DNA from: Clarireedia homoeocarpa
Taxonomy: Eukaryota > Ascomycota > Leotiomycetes > Helotiales > Rutstroemiaceae
DNA: 64,000 nt
NCBI GenBank assembly: GCA_001465935.1
Contig: LNKV01000037.1
Location: 310,001 to 374,000 of the forward strand
Direction: 5' to 3'
The notes beneath the pieces are model-generated. The model searched no databases and was not told the DNA's origin. It saw only the letters and a list, made by a program, of their open reading frames with translations. How positions within the stretch are numbered: the first letter of the stretch is position 1; each line of letters starts with the position of its first letter. This document shows positions 9,830 through 20,985 of the stretch, piece after piece. A program made the translations under genes and the position numbers.

Positions 9830-12331
9830 TCATGGTCCGTAAGCGACACGTCCGTGAGGGTTATCGCGGGAATAACCTGGAGCCAAGAAGTTGGTCTCCG
9901 GGTTGTTTGCTTCCTTCGCCGCCGAACATCTAGCCATCGTTGGCGAACTATAATTCTTGTTAGCAACATCGAAATGATAGAGGGGAAAAAAGCTCTATAC
10001 CTTCTCGAAATAACATCTGTGAAGTAGAAGTTCTCAATAACCTTCTTCAGTGGCTCACCAGTAGTCTTACTACCCTGGTTTTGGTCTACTAATTGAACCT
10101 TGCTCAACTGCTTCAAGGCGACAGGCTCAACAATATCGTAGCTGGCCAATGTGGGACTGATCTCAACCATGCGGTCTCGAAGAGCGGCTACATCGTCGTA
10201 TGGTAATGGTGCGCCAAGGAACTCACTGACGGCACGGATGATCTTCCAGTCAGTTCGTGCGGCACCGGGTAATCCAGTGGCAGCACGAGTCATTTGTACT
10301 CGTCCTTCGGTATTAACATAGGTTCCAGCCTTCTCAGTGTAGGCGGCACCAGGGAGCACAACATCTGCAATTTGAGCCCCCCTGTCACCGTGATGACCTT
10401 GGTAAACAACGAATGCGTCCTTTGGGATATCGGCAGCGTTGAACTCATCGGCACCAAGTAACCAAATAAACTTAGGCTTGGTGTCGGCAACCTCTTGAGA
10501 TGGTGTTGTGAAACCAACCTCGAATGCACCGGCCCTTGAAGCAGCACGTTGCAGAACATTGTAGCCGTTCCATTCCTCAGTCGAGAAGTTGGATGCGTGC
10601 TTCTCAACAAATTCTCCAACCATTTCATACATAGCCTTAGCATCTGGGTGATCAGTGACACCTGAACCAACGATGATCATTGGCCTTTGTGCAGCTGCAA
10701 GCTTCTTGCCGAAAGGTCCGGCAAGAGTATTCTTCAAAGCGGCCGCATCAGTTCCGAGGTGCTCAAATTCGAAAGTTGACTCCCATGGCTCGCCAACAAC
10801 GCCAATCTCGAGGTCAGATCTCAACCATTGCTTTCGAATACGAGCATTAAGACCAGCAGCTTCATGTCGAGTGTTGCTACCCACAATCAAGATGCAGTCG
10901 GCTTCCTCAACACCCCAGATCTTAGAGTTGAATAAGTAATTTGAGCGAACATCAATTCCATGTGGCATTGGTGCATTTCCAGAAGGTTGATCAAGGGCCA
11001 AATTCTCCGAACCAAGCTTGTTAGCAAGATCCTTCATCGCAACCAATGACTCGGTTTCAATGAGTTCTCCAGCAATCGCCTTGAACTCATTGCCCTTTGG
11101 TGCGAAGTCCTTATAAGCAGCCCCAATCTCAACCAAAGCTTGCTCCCAACTTGCCGGGAAAAATTTGCCATCCTTCTTGATCAATGGTGTGGTAAGTCGC
11201 TGGGTCTTTAAACCGTCACAAGCAAAACGTGTCTTATCGTTGATCCATTCCTCGTTAATATCGTCATTCAACCTGGGAAGAATTCGCATAACCTCTAGAC
11301 CCCTAGTGTCTACCCGAATGTTTGATCCTAAACCGTCTAGAACATCAATCGATTCCGAGTGCTTTAGCTCCCACGGGCGTGCTCGGAAGGCGTATGGTTT
11401 CGAAGTGAGAGCTCCAACGGGGCACAAATCTATAACATTTCCAGACATTTCCGAATCCAAGTTCTTCTCTAAGTATGTTCCAATTTGCATATCGTTTCCA
11501 CGTCCAGTAGATCCAAGTTCTGGGGCACCAGCAATATCGTTCGCGAATCGAATACATCTTGTGCAATGAATACATCTGTTCATTGATGTCTTGATCAAGG
11601 GGCCAATGTTCTTGTCCTCAACAGCACGCTTTCCACCAACCTCGTGGAATCGACCTCGATCAGCTCCATATCTCATCGATTGATCTTGTAAATCACACTC
11701 TCCTCCCTGGTCGCAAATGGGGCAATCTAATGGATGATTTGCCAACAAGAATTCCATCACCCCTTCTCTAGCTTTATGTGTAAGAGGCGAGTTGGTCTTA
11801 ACAACCATACCAGGCTGTACTGGCCATGCACATGATGCTACCGGCTTTGGTGCCTTTTCAACCTCGACCAGACACATACGACAATTTCCGGCTATCATGA
11901 GCTTTCTGTGAGGGGTTCGGATCAGTGGGGGGTATATCGTGGTGTGTCTGATTCAGACCTACTCATGATAACAATATCTATAATAAGTCAGCTATAATAT
12001 TCAATATGAAGGTCTGCGAGAAGCTCACCTCGGTACCGTCACTCCTGCCTTCTCGCATGCTTGGATCAAAGCCGAACCAGCTGTGGCGTTGTTAACAACT
12101 TTCCAGTCCCAATCATGACCTTCCCCGCATACCTTCGATCGAAACCTGTTTGCCATCTGCCACCGAAAGTTAGCCAGGTATTCCGCGCCAGGCTCTGCAG
12201 ATCCAATGCGCCTCACCAACTGTAAGAGTGACCTCTGCTTGTCTTCTGCTCGATGTTGCGAATGTTCTAGCAGCATACAAGCTCTGTCTGCTGCTCCGCA
12301 GAGCCGACCTCGATAAAGTTTGTCGCAGCAT
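9830..12331 (-). CDS. nuo78: NADH:ubiquinone oxidoreductase 78-kDa (75-kDa class) subunit, mitochondrial
   Basis: Complex I peripheral-arm subunit (NDUFS1/NuoG class) carrying iron-sulfur clusters N1b, N4 and N5. Six exons on the minus strand: 12331-12217, 12156-12133, 12080-12029, 11977-11963, 11905-10001 and 9947-9830, giving 742 aa; Neurospora NUO78 is about 744. Exon 1 encodes a basic presequence (MLRQTLSRSALRSSRQ). The spliced junctions give DGKQVSIEAGSALIQACEK and RYCYHEKLMIAGNCRMC, which are the family's [2Fe-2S] ligand regions. Further ligand motifs are HPLDCPICDQGGECDLQD, CIHCTRCIRF and CPVGAL. The last exon encodes RCSAAKEANN and ends HGRVAYGP. An upstream in-frame Met at 12418 is rejected because it precedes the targeting sequence. 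Confidence 0.96.
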
Positions 12332-13333
12332 CGTGTTCTCCTTGACTTCAAAGGAAAGAAAGAAAAAGGAAACAGACGATGCTGTACAAAGTGGCAGGAG
12401 AGGGGAGAAGCCTTTCAATTGAATTAAATTATCTTGACGTCCATCAAGCTCTCGTCGTTCGGATGTAACTTCTAGCGTATGATGATTTACTAAGCTGGAA
12501 TTGTGATTGGCTGACGCAATTGCCCACCTATAAATTTATCTTCTCGCGAAACTTTTCTTAGCTTTTCTTCTTCTTTTCTCGATATTTAAATTGTATTGAG
12601 CACTTTTATTGTAGGTGTACTCGAGTATCGAAATACCTTACTTCGGTGAGGTTTCTTTGCTTCAATCGAGTCCTCCTCTATCTTGTGCTCTAGAGCACAA
12701 CTTTTGGGCGCTGGAATGGATGCAAATGAAAGCTCTTTTGCTTGATGAATACGCAACTTACCGCCGGCTGCTACATACTACTCTTGTGAGAAATGTTTCT
12801 TAGAACTTAAAAGTACTGCGCTGAGGCCGGCTGAATACTGCTGTCTTCGAGACCACGAACTACTTGCTTGTAAAAGTGGTCTGAACATGTTGCAAGATCT
12901 CCTTTGTGGTCATTGTGTGCCAAAGGCGAAGAAACCGGTGCATGATGGCTCGCTCCTGCTCGAAGGCAGAAGAAGTATTTCAAGCGCGTAAAAGCTGCAG
13001 CCACTTCAGCGCTCGTGTTCTAAGACGTGCGTGCTTTTGCTGCTTATTGTCTGTATTCACACATTTGCATGCAAAAAGCAGATCCGCATATTGCGGAGAG
13101 CACACCATATAGAACAGGTTATGGACAAACATCTCAGTAGCTAAGTCAAATTGGTATCATTGATGTATCCATTTCCAACCCCATGCTGTCGCAACCTGGA
13201 GTAATGCCTCGCCACAACCGTAAATCATCATCTACCTATCCCTTACGCCATGCTCCCTTCTGCTTTTCCTTTGTGTTACATACCACCCGGTTTCCTGCTG
13301 CAACTTGGAAGCCTTTCACCAAGAACCAGCGAC
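12332..13333. promoter_or_regulatory. Promoter region of the complex I subunit gene
   Basis: About 1 kb between the start of nuo78 (minus) and the stop of the next minus-strand gene. A pyrimidine run (cttttcttcttcttttctcg, about 12560-12580) and a reversed CCAAT (attgg, about 12506-12510) are present. No coding potential is convincing. Confidence 0.4.
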
Positions 13334-14288
13334 TTATTTCGCACTATCTCTTCTAGCCAATGCCTCGATGCTTCCTCCAGTTTTGGCACCCTTCCCCCCG
13401 TTCTCCACAACAACCGGCATCCCATTGCTCAGCCTCCTAATATCACTTTCTCTTGCCGCATCCATCGGGCTCTGTATCGCACTCGACCTTTCACTACCAC
13501 TCGCACCCCCCTTCTGCAACTCCACCACCCCACTATCACTCCCAATTCTCGTCTTGCCTTTATTCAAGAGTTCTTTGTAACCCCTCACCACGCTCTCCGC
13601 ATGCGCATCATAACTCTCTAACTCCCTTGTCCCCCTCTCCGCCAACTCCCTAACCTCCGCATCCACCCTCCTGCAAATCTCATACGCACTTTCCCTCTCA
13701 CGCTCCACATTCTCATCTTCCCCCATCACAACATCCCCATCATTATCCCTTGACCCCTCTCCCTGCTCCTTTCTCCCTTGGCCCACCCCAACCACATACT
13801 CGTACTCCTCCGACCTCGCATCCTTCCTCGCCCTTGAATGCTTCACCACTTTCACCAGCTCATCTATTTCCTTTTCCAGCCCTCCTCTCCTCTCATTTTC
13901 TTCCTGCTCTAATCGTGAGCTGCCTGCTTGACCCCATTTATATCCCAAGGCCAAAAGTTCCTGTCGAGCTTGGAGAATCAGTCTTTCTTTTTCCGTCACA
14001 AGAGTCGCAAGAATATTTTCCCGCACATGCCTGTGCTGCCTATTGAGGCTTTGTATCGTGAAGTTAAGTTTGGCCTCTTGGTTGGTAGGAATAGGTGCGG
14101 AGGGTGGACCAGGGTAGGCTGTAAAGATTGAAGTGGAGAGAAGGAAGGATAGCTGTTCCTGTGAGGGCACCTTTAGAGAACGGATGTTAGATTTTGAGCT
14201 TCTCAATTGCAATCAATCTCAATGAGATGAGTTGTCACGTGTGGACGTGATGATCGATTTGTTTACGTAGACTTACGTCCTCAGCCAT
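13334..14288 (-). CDS. Coiled-coil protein of unknown function
   Basis: Not recognised. Two exons are proposed on the minus strand: a 12-nt first exon 14288-14277 (MAED) with a GTAAGT donor, then a long exon ending at 13334. The acceptor is ambiguous: a CAG before EQLSFLLSTSIFTAY or an AAAG four codons earlier; both keep the frame. The protein is about 280 aa, mostly charged helix: HRHVRENILATLVTEKERL, then ARQELLALGYKWG, then Glu/Arg-rich coiled coil with an acidic stretch (DNDGDVVMGEDENVERERE). The tail is Ser/Gly-rich. No signal or membrane segment. Size and layout fit a kinetochore- or cytoskeleton-type coiled-coil subunit, but I cannot name it. An unspliced start at 14212 (MQLRSSKS) is the alternative. 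Confidence 0.6.
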
Positions 14289-15098
14289 CGCGGCGATAAA
14301 CCTTGCAAGGAAGACTAATAAACTTCGTGCGACTACAATCACAGTACAGCAAGGTCCGACACCTAGACTTGGCCTAAAGCACAAGATGATCGACGAAACC
14401 AGATAAGTATATTGCGCTCAAAGAGAGTTTGTCGGCGTTATTGAATTCTATCTAAAGTTTGTGAGGTGATGATGATGGCGTTGAAGAGGTGGGGTTGTGT
14501 TGGTTCTCGAGTTAGCATCGTTTCACGCTCACACATAATAGACCTAAATTGTTTTCCCGAGGTTCCAGCCATATATCGGAGTAGTCATAGTAAGGCAGAA
14601 TAGTTGTTATCATTATCACATCAATCTAACAAGAATCCGGTCAGGCTTCTCTCAGTGCATAGTTCGATTTGGATGCATCAGATCTTAATTCGAGAGCGCC
14701 ACATACGATGCAATGATGTGCTACGACCTCGCACAGGCTTGCCGGATTATTCTAGATTCGGGAAAAAGGAACGAGTTATATCGATCAATGGAGTTGTCGT
14801 TCTATCTAGTGCTCCATCCCAGCTCTATTAGCTCTCCGGCATTGCGTCGCTTGTCCGCTATATTGTCCGCTATATTGGTGCTAGATGACGGTTGAGAACA
14901 CGCATTTGTGTTTCTTGATTATTAAGAGTGAAAGAGACGAGTAGGTTTGGTTTAACATGAATGTATATATCTTGGAGGGAGATCACCTTTCGAGGTATTT
15001 CTTTGGATCTTCATTCACTATATACAACTCCATATCTTTCCCTCAGCTATCCGATTAATATTACATTGCTTTTTATATCCATCTCAAATTTCCTCAAA
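14289..15098. promoter_or_regulatory. Divergent intergenic region, coiled-coil gene / GFA-like gene
   Basis: About 810 nt between two divergent starts. Short open frames (such as 14604-14831) have no family resemblance. A near-perfect short duplication (tccgctatat / tccgctatat, about 14851-14875) is visible. Confidence 0.4.
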
Positions 15099-15665
15099 AT
15101 GCCTTCAGGGGGATGTTTTTGCGACAAGGTCTGAAATACCGTCAATGATAGTACATCTCATCTTCGATATGGAACTCAAATATGCCATAACATGTGCTGA
15201 CGACAAATCTCATGATAGATTCGTCTAACTTTTTCCGGCGAACCGGACGCTCATGTTCTATGCCATTGCCTCGATTGCCGCAAGATTACCGGCGCAACAT
15301 ACAGCAACAATCTCATACTTCCAGAAGGAAACTTCAAGCTCGAATCAGGTATGTTTGCCGTGTTCCGCTTTCTCTTGTCCCGCTGCCTTTCATCTAACGC
15401 CAAGAATGCAGGAAAACCCAAGACCATCTCCAAGAAGGCCGATAGTGGCAATGAGATCACGTCCCACTTCTGTGGTGATTGCGGTACCACCATATATCGG
15501 ACAGGGGACTCTTTCCCTGGCAAAGTCGTCCTTAAAGCAGGCGTGCTGGATGATGCAAATTGGCCGAATGAGCACGTTCCAAAGGGCGAATTGTTCGTTA
15601 GCGAGAGAGTCAAGTGGATGCCTGCTATCTCTGATGCTGATCAGATGAAGGGGATGCCATCCTAG
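15099..15665 (+). CDS. GFA / CENP-V family zinc protein (glutathione-dependent formaldehyde-activating-like)
   Basis: Three exons: 15099-15128, 15219-15348 and 15412-15665, giving 137 aa, the usual size for a single GFA domain. Zinc-ligand cysteines appear in family order: GGCFCDK near residue 5, CHCLDCRK near residue 28, and FCGDCGTTIY near residue 80. The N-terminus reads MPSGGCFCDKIRLTFSGEPD after splicing. Bacterial Gfa was described as helping condense formaldehyde with glutathione, but most fungal members have no proven substrate, so the reaction is not asserted. Donors GTCTGA and GTATGT with acceptors TAG and CAG restore the frame. It converges on the acyl-CoA-binding protein gene about 185 nt downstream. 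Confidence 0.88.
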
Positions 15666-15850
15666 AATAGCCTGGTTCGGCGGTGGCTACCGATGGTCAA
15701 GATATTGAAATAATGTATACATGCTTTCAATCCCTTTGCTTGCTTCGTGTTGTGTCGTGCCAAACTTGCTGTTGAGGGCGACAAGGATATGATTCAACTC
15801 TCCCCATTCTCGGTGAGTGCTTGCCATGCCTTACTCCCTCTTTCAAGCTG

Positions 15851-16928
15851 TCACCGGGAAGGTAGAATTTTCCTCACATACTCGCGTCCAATTCTTAACC
15901 CTTCTCTTACTAAGTCTTCAACTCTTCTATCCTTTTTCCGTCTCATCCAGAGCAGTATGATACTCATCAATACTATATCTACCAGGATATGCTTCGTAGC
16001 AATCCAGGTGAACCACGCCAACCATTTCCCAGGACTTCTCCTTCTTTTCCCTTGATATTCCCTTCCTGTCGCAATCTGCTCCCTCAGGGCTGCAATCTCG
16101 GCCGTCATTTTCACCAATGCTTGTTCCACACTTCTCCTCCATTTGGTTTTCTTATTGTTGTCCTTGCCATCATCGTAGTCGTCTTCGGACCCATCGTTAT
16201 GTCCTAACCTTCGTTCTGACTCGCGTTCCGCTTCGTCGTCCTGGCTCATAGGACTCAACACCCTCATCCGTCCGTCCTTCTCCGGCATCGCTTCGCCAAA
16301 TTGTTTAGATTGAGTCGTGTATGATGGTACCCTTCTTCCTGGCGACGATTCTGCAGATGATACACTATTGTTTTTGATCTGATCCCACACAAATTCTAGC
16401 TCGGCGACCAGTTCCCTTGCGTCTCTATAAATTTTTCCCAAAAAATTAGCTTCTCCGGCAATGCTACCATGTAAGCCGCCTGTTCAATGGGAATTCTGTA
16501 ACTTACGCCGTGGTACTTGCATACTTATGCATGGTATCGATCAGAGCCTCGATATACCTCCTCTTAGCCTCTGTTCTACTAACTCCTCTCTGCGCATTCC
16601 ATGCGTCCCACTTGTCTCTTTCCCGCTTTAACTCGTCGCCCTGTAAGCCTTCGTTGTTTTCTTCCCCCTTCCGCGAGCTCGGCCGCTCCATAACCCCATC
16701 CACATCCCCCTCCATTGCCTGCTTGTAGAGTCCATAAAGCCTTAGTCTATCTGCAGGCGGTGGGCGCGACGCTCCGGTTTTCGGTATTTTCTTCACCGTG
16801 TTGAGCGCGTGGACGAATACTCGATCTTTATTTTTCAACGCCATTAGTATCATACATGGACTCGGGTCAAAGTGTTCTGTAAATGCGCATAATAAAAGGA
16901 CAGCGCACTTACCCACAGAATCCGCCAT
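15851..16928 (-). CDS. Acyl-CoA-binding domain protein with C-terminal membrane anchor
   Basis: Three exons on the minus strand: 16928-16913, 16825-16507 and 16424-15851, giving 302 aa. Residues 1-120 form an acyl-CoA-binding domain: MADSVDRVFVHALNTVKKI, then RPPPADRLRLYGLYKQA, then KWDAWNAQRGVSRTEAKRRY with the conserved Tyr/Lys ligand positions. A charged, Ser-rich linker and short coiled coil (VEQALVKMTAEIAALREQI) follow. One membrane span sits near the C-terminus (HILVDIVLMSIILLWM) flanked by arginines and lysines. This layout matches the ACBD5 / fungal Atg37 type of tail-anchored peroxisomal acyl-CoA-binding protein that supports pexophagy and membrane contacts; the assignment to Atg37 is inferred from architecture. 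The first exon is only 16 nt. Confidence 0.88.
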
Positions 16929-17625
16929 ATCATAAGATACCCTTCCCTCCACTCTCAGCTCATCTAAAGCCTACCAATATCCTCTATATCCAACCTCAGA
17001 AGTGTCTCTCACGCCCAAAATTCGAAATCAAGGGAAAAATTGTAAACAGAATGAGGATTGGGATAAGCAAATTGGGAATTTTAATGAGGATTGAAGTATA
17101 ATTTAATGATTATCATGCGCATCATTCATATCGCGTTCGCAGACCGAGGCTCGAAGAATGAAGTTTTGCATGGATTGGCGGAGGGCGCTAGGGGTATTAA
17201 AGACAGGGGTCGACCATTTCTTTGGAATGTCCCTACGAAGATTGTGGGCAATAGTTTAGATGAAAAGTTCGTACTGCGTAGTATAAACCGTATCTTGCAG
17301 TCAAAATAAGGAAAACAAATTGATCATTACTTGAGAAGTATCATGAAAATTTTGTGCTGGCGATCCACATAGGCATTGTCAAAGCATTTGCGGAGCCTAC
17401 AGAGAGCCAGTAGCGTGGGAACACGGTATTATCGGATATATTGAGGTGCAGCAGAGGCGCAACCGAACACCTCAGGAACTGCTCTATACTTATACAGACT
17501 TCGTATGAAACATGTAAACTTCCACCTCGCGCTCAAAGTGGAACCATTATCCTTTGGGTATCTTTAGACAAGCAAAAACTCCTAGACCACTCCCGTCCCA
17601 TCCCGAACTTATTCCTGTGAGTCAG
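16929..17625. other. Intergenic region, acyl-CoA-binding gene promoter / RNase III 3' end
   Basis: About 700 nt between two minus-strand genes. AT-rich, with no convincing coding frame or structured element. Confidence 0.45.
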
Positions 17626-18975
17626 TTAACTGCCTTCTTGTTTTGCCAACGCCGCCCTTTCTCTTTCCAGCTGTGCATCGAAAACCTTCTTCTTCTCCAG
17701 ATAGATCGACATCATCTTTTTGTTCGCCAAAGCGTTCTCTGCCGCTTTCATGCCCGCCTCTGTCTTCCCAAGTGCGCTCCCAAACCCAAGCTGTTTGCCA
17801 TTTTCGCCCCAGCCTGTGAGATATACGGCAACTGTATACAGTGGTAACTTGGTGATCTTGTCCTTTCTCACAGGCCCACTATCTTTGTATATCAGCTTAA
17901 TGCCTCTAGAGCCTATGGCCTTTTGTAGCCGATCCTTGGCATTGAGTGATTCGACACGGGATTTGGCTTTTCCTTCACGACTCTCTTCACGACTCTCTTC
18001 AATTGTTCCCCTAAGTCTCCAGAGAGGGCTATCAAATCTCCCATTTCGTTCCTCGGCCCTAATCTCTTTAGCCAGTGTCATGGCCCAAAGGTTCTTCAGC
18101 CATTCCGATACACGTACTAGCCCATTTGCCGGGTCTGATAAAACCACAGCTGCTACATATGACTCAAAGATATCTCCCATGATTTTAGTCATTTCATGGG
18201 CTGTGGCTGACGTTTTGTTCCCAGGCATAATAGACGGTGGTAGCCTTGCGCGTTTCTCGAATCCGTACTTTCGAGCATAGTCTGCTAGAATGAGATTCTT
18301 AACTAGTCTTTCTCGGAGTTGAGAGCATTTGCCAGGTAGTAGAGCAGGAAATGTCTGAGAGATAAGTAGTGTAGAAGTGATATATAAATATGCATCTCCT
18401 ACCCATTCTAGACGCTCGTAACTAAGATCTGTAATCCTCCCAGAACCACAACCGCTATGGGTGAATGCTGCCATTTCAAGGGTCGGATCCAGAATCTTTG
18501 GAAGAGGCGGTAGTTCAGAGGGTATCGAGGATGATGTCCATGGTGTAAGTTGGAAAGCCGATACTGAGTTTCCAATATTTCGAGGCTCAGATGCATCAAG
18601 CTTGGCTGAAGGTGTTGTAACAGATGGCGCAGGCAGCTCAGTTTCATGTCTCTTTTGAGTTTGCAAAGAATGTCGGAGCTCCTGAGCTTGCTTGAATACG
18701 ATTTCGCCCATTTCCTCCGCATCTTGCTCATCCAAGATCTCATTCAGTACGTTTAGAAGTTTGGAGATTTTCTCTGCTCTTGATGAACTGGGTTGCACGG
18801 GATGTGGTCTGGAGTCGGATATGTCACCATGGGTGGTGGCCTTAAATCCATGCATGCTCTATTTGCTCTGATCAATTTGGGAATGGATAACTTAAACGAT
18901 TTCACTTACTTTTTTATAACTTTTGCTATCATCGGCTTCGTATGGATAAGATTTGCGCTTATTTGTTAAAGCCAT
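17626..18975 (-). CDS. RNase III with C-terminal dsRNA-binding domain
   Basis: Double-strand-specific endoribonuclease of the yeast Rnt1 type. Two exons: 18975-18910 (22 codons, lysine-rich) and 18858-17626, total 432 aa. The RNase III signature reads SYERLEWVGDAYLY, and the second acidic pair sits in GDIFESYVAAVVL, so the catalytic carboxylates appear intact. A C-terminal dsRBD-like region contains VAVYLTGWGENGKQLGFGSA and KTEAGMKAAENALANKKM. The N-terminal 110 residues are low-complexity and Ser/Pro-rich. Rnt1-class enzymes process pre-rRNA, snRNAs and snoRNAs; that role is by family. The alternative, a mitoribosomal mL44-type RNase III homologue, is less likely because catalytic residues are kept. 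It is divergent from the mS33 gene with under 200 nt between starts. Confidence 0.9.
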
Positions 18976-19172
18976 TCTTCTGACATGCACGGAAAAAGTG
19001 AGGAGTTTCTGAGATGCGAAGAAGGAAGCCTCACACCACCCAAACGAGATTCTAAAAACGGTCATGTGATTTGAACTTTCCCCGGATCATCGTCCGACCG
19101 AAACGTCAAAATCTACGCTTTCGACATCACACATCGAGGGGCAGGTGTGCTCGTATTTTGATCCCAGCCACG
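18976..19172. promoter_or_regulatory. Short bidirectional promoter, RNase III / mS33
   Basis: Only 197 nt separate the two start codons. The region contains ggtcatgtgatttgaa (about 19060-19075) and atcgtccgaccgaaacg, but no site can be assigned firmly. Shared regulation of an RNA-processing and a mitoribosome gene is plausible. Confidence 0.5.
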
Positions 19173-19658
19173 ATGTCCGTATCAAGGTCACGGCTCCTTG
19201 ATCTGATGAAGGTAGAGCCTGAATACATCTCGTATTGCGCATCAAGTCAAGCTAATGGATATAGGTTCAATGCAAGATCTTCTCGACTACTTTCAATCCC
19301 GAAGGGCTTCGAACAGGAAACAAAATACTCAGACAAAGATTAAAAGGGCCTGCATTGGCAGGATATTATCCGCGGAAAATGGCTACCATCAAGGATTTGC
19401 AGAAGGCCTACGAGAAGCATGGAGTGGAAACTTACGACGACGACGAGGAAGATAGATTCGAGCATATTACAATGTATGTCTACCCGTTGCATATTGCATG
19501 CACAATTACTGACCTTTACAAAGTCTGAAAGCGAGAGGAAAGGGTGCACCAAAGAAGAAGCGAACAGCGGAAGGTAAGTGGCATGCTTTGAGGTGTTGTA
19601 ATTGTGTGCTGACAAAGTATGTGCAGAGTCGAAGAAATTCAAGGGAAAGAAGAAATAG
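19173..19658 (+). CDS. RSM27: Mitochondrial small-subunit ribosomal protein mS33 (S27)
   Basis: Four exons: 19173-19211, 19265-19473, 19524-19573 and 19627-19658, giving 109 aa, the family's normal size. The spliced N-terminus MSVSRSRLLDLMKVQCKIF is followed by STTFNPEGLRTGNKILRQRL and GPALAGYYPRK, the hallmark of fungal mS33 / Mrps27-Rsm27. The C-terminus is strongly basic (KGAPKKKRTAEESKKFKGKK). No single-exon frame covers the gene; it only appears after splicing. The introns are 53, 50 and 53 nt with TAG, AAG and CAG acceptors. It acts in the mitochondrial 37S ribosomal subunit. Confidence 0.9.
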
Positions 19659-20985
19659 ACTACAAATGGACTCAAGTGGAAGGGATTCATGTACAACATT
19701 CTATTCAGTTGTTGCATTACTGGCGTTTGGGATGAGTTTTGCGGGATTTACTGGAAGGTAACATCCAGCAAAACATATGGTTCTCTTGATAGGAAAGAAG
19801 TAGCTTTCTATTTGAATATTGAAGCCGTAGCCTCGGCCAAGGTTGTATTTGAGAAGATGTCTAATAATGAACGGTCATCTGTTAGACCTTCTGAAACTGC
19901 GGATATACGCCACATTGATTTTGGGTTCGGAATCTGATGGACCATATCGTGCGAACTTTTTCAGGTGCACTAGTACCTTATAGAAAACTTGCTTCACGAG
20001 GGGACGACGACCCAAAATTGTGGTGATTCGCTAGGAAGCAAGACAGCTGCAACGTTGCAATAGAAAGAAGCATTATGTCGCTACTGTCGATCCTTAGTTC
20101 AAAAGGATTCTATCGATACGAATCCGACGGCAATAAATTTGGAGTATTCAAGTATTCACTATTCGCTGGATATGGAATGCGGACGGATATCGACGAAATT
20201 GTCACCACGATGACTTCCATATTTGCAGGAGTTTCGAGCTTTCCGTGGAAGCTTTACAGTAGTATCTCTCTTCCTCTGAAGTTGAAAGTTGAGAATCGAG
20301 CCCTCTTCTATTTACCTACGTCAGAATATGAGTCTGGGAGCGATGAGGAGCTATTCTTTGAGAAAGACTTCCGCGTTGGTAATTGTCACTCTGCCGGCCC
20401 CGAGCATCAAATTGAGAAAGAGCAACTGCAGTAATTCCACATTCACTTATTTCAAGCTCTCCAATCGTTGCTCGACATCAAATTATCTTTGCCTCTCCTA
20501 CCGCTCCCACCAATCTTAATTCCGATCTTGATTTGCTTTTATCTGATCTTTCTAGCCTTTTTGGTGCCGAATTCATCGGGGTACCTATATATCGACAAGC
20601 GACAAGCGACAGGTTCTACTTGCCGTCATCTTTTGACTTTATACACTTTCTTCTTTCTCGCACTCAATTCTTTCCCCCCGTTGAACTCGACATTTCCTAT
20701 GTAGTCGATTTTGCTGGCTATGTGAAGAGGATAGAGCTACCTAGAAATGTGAATGGTTCCGCCGTTACTTCCCAATCTAATCATCTGGAGCTACGACTCT
20801 TATTTGTTCTGTTGATCTTTCTTGTCTTCTCTTCTTTCTATTTATCTTCACCTCATCTACGAGTGAGGCATTCAACACAAACCCCTGATTTATCCAGTCC
20901 TCTCTGCCTTGTACAATACCTTTCTCTTGGACATTCATCTCTCCCTCTCTCTCAAATCGACATCCCAAGAGATCTCACAAGCAGC
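19659..20985. promoter_or_regulatory. Long 5' region of the PUF gene
   Basis: A 1.3-kb interval ahead of the PUF start. The proximal 500 nt is CT-rich (ttcttttcttcttt-like runs around 20640-20850), typical of long fungal 5' leaders. A 119-codon ATG frame lies within it (see separate entry). Confidence 0.5.
20075..20434 (+). CDS. Possible small hypothetical ORF (119 aa)
   Basis: A complete ATG-to-stop frame beginning MSLLSILSSKGFYRYESDG, with mixed composition and an acidic stretch (SEYESGSDEELFFEKDF). No family is recognised. It sits in the long 5' region of the PUF gene, so it could be an independent small gene, a leader ORF, or chance. No intron signals are evident. Confidence 0.25.
   Translation: MSLLSILSSKGFYRYESDGNKFGVFKYSLFAGYGMRTDIDEIVTTMTSIFAGVSSFPWKLYSSISLPLKLKVENRALFYLPTSEYESGSDEELFFEKDFRVGNCHSAGPEHQIEKEQLQ

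Noticed and set aside
12170..12418. Upstream Met at 12418 as start of the complex I subunit
   Set aside because: The 29 extra residues precede a good mitochondrial presequence beginning MLRQTLSRS, so the downstream Met is favoured.
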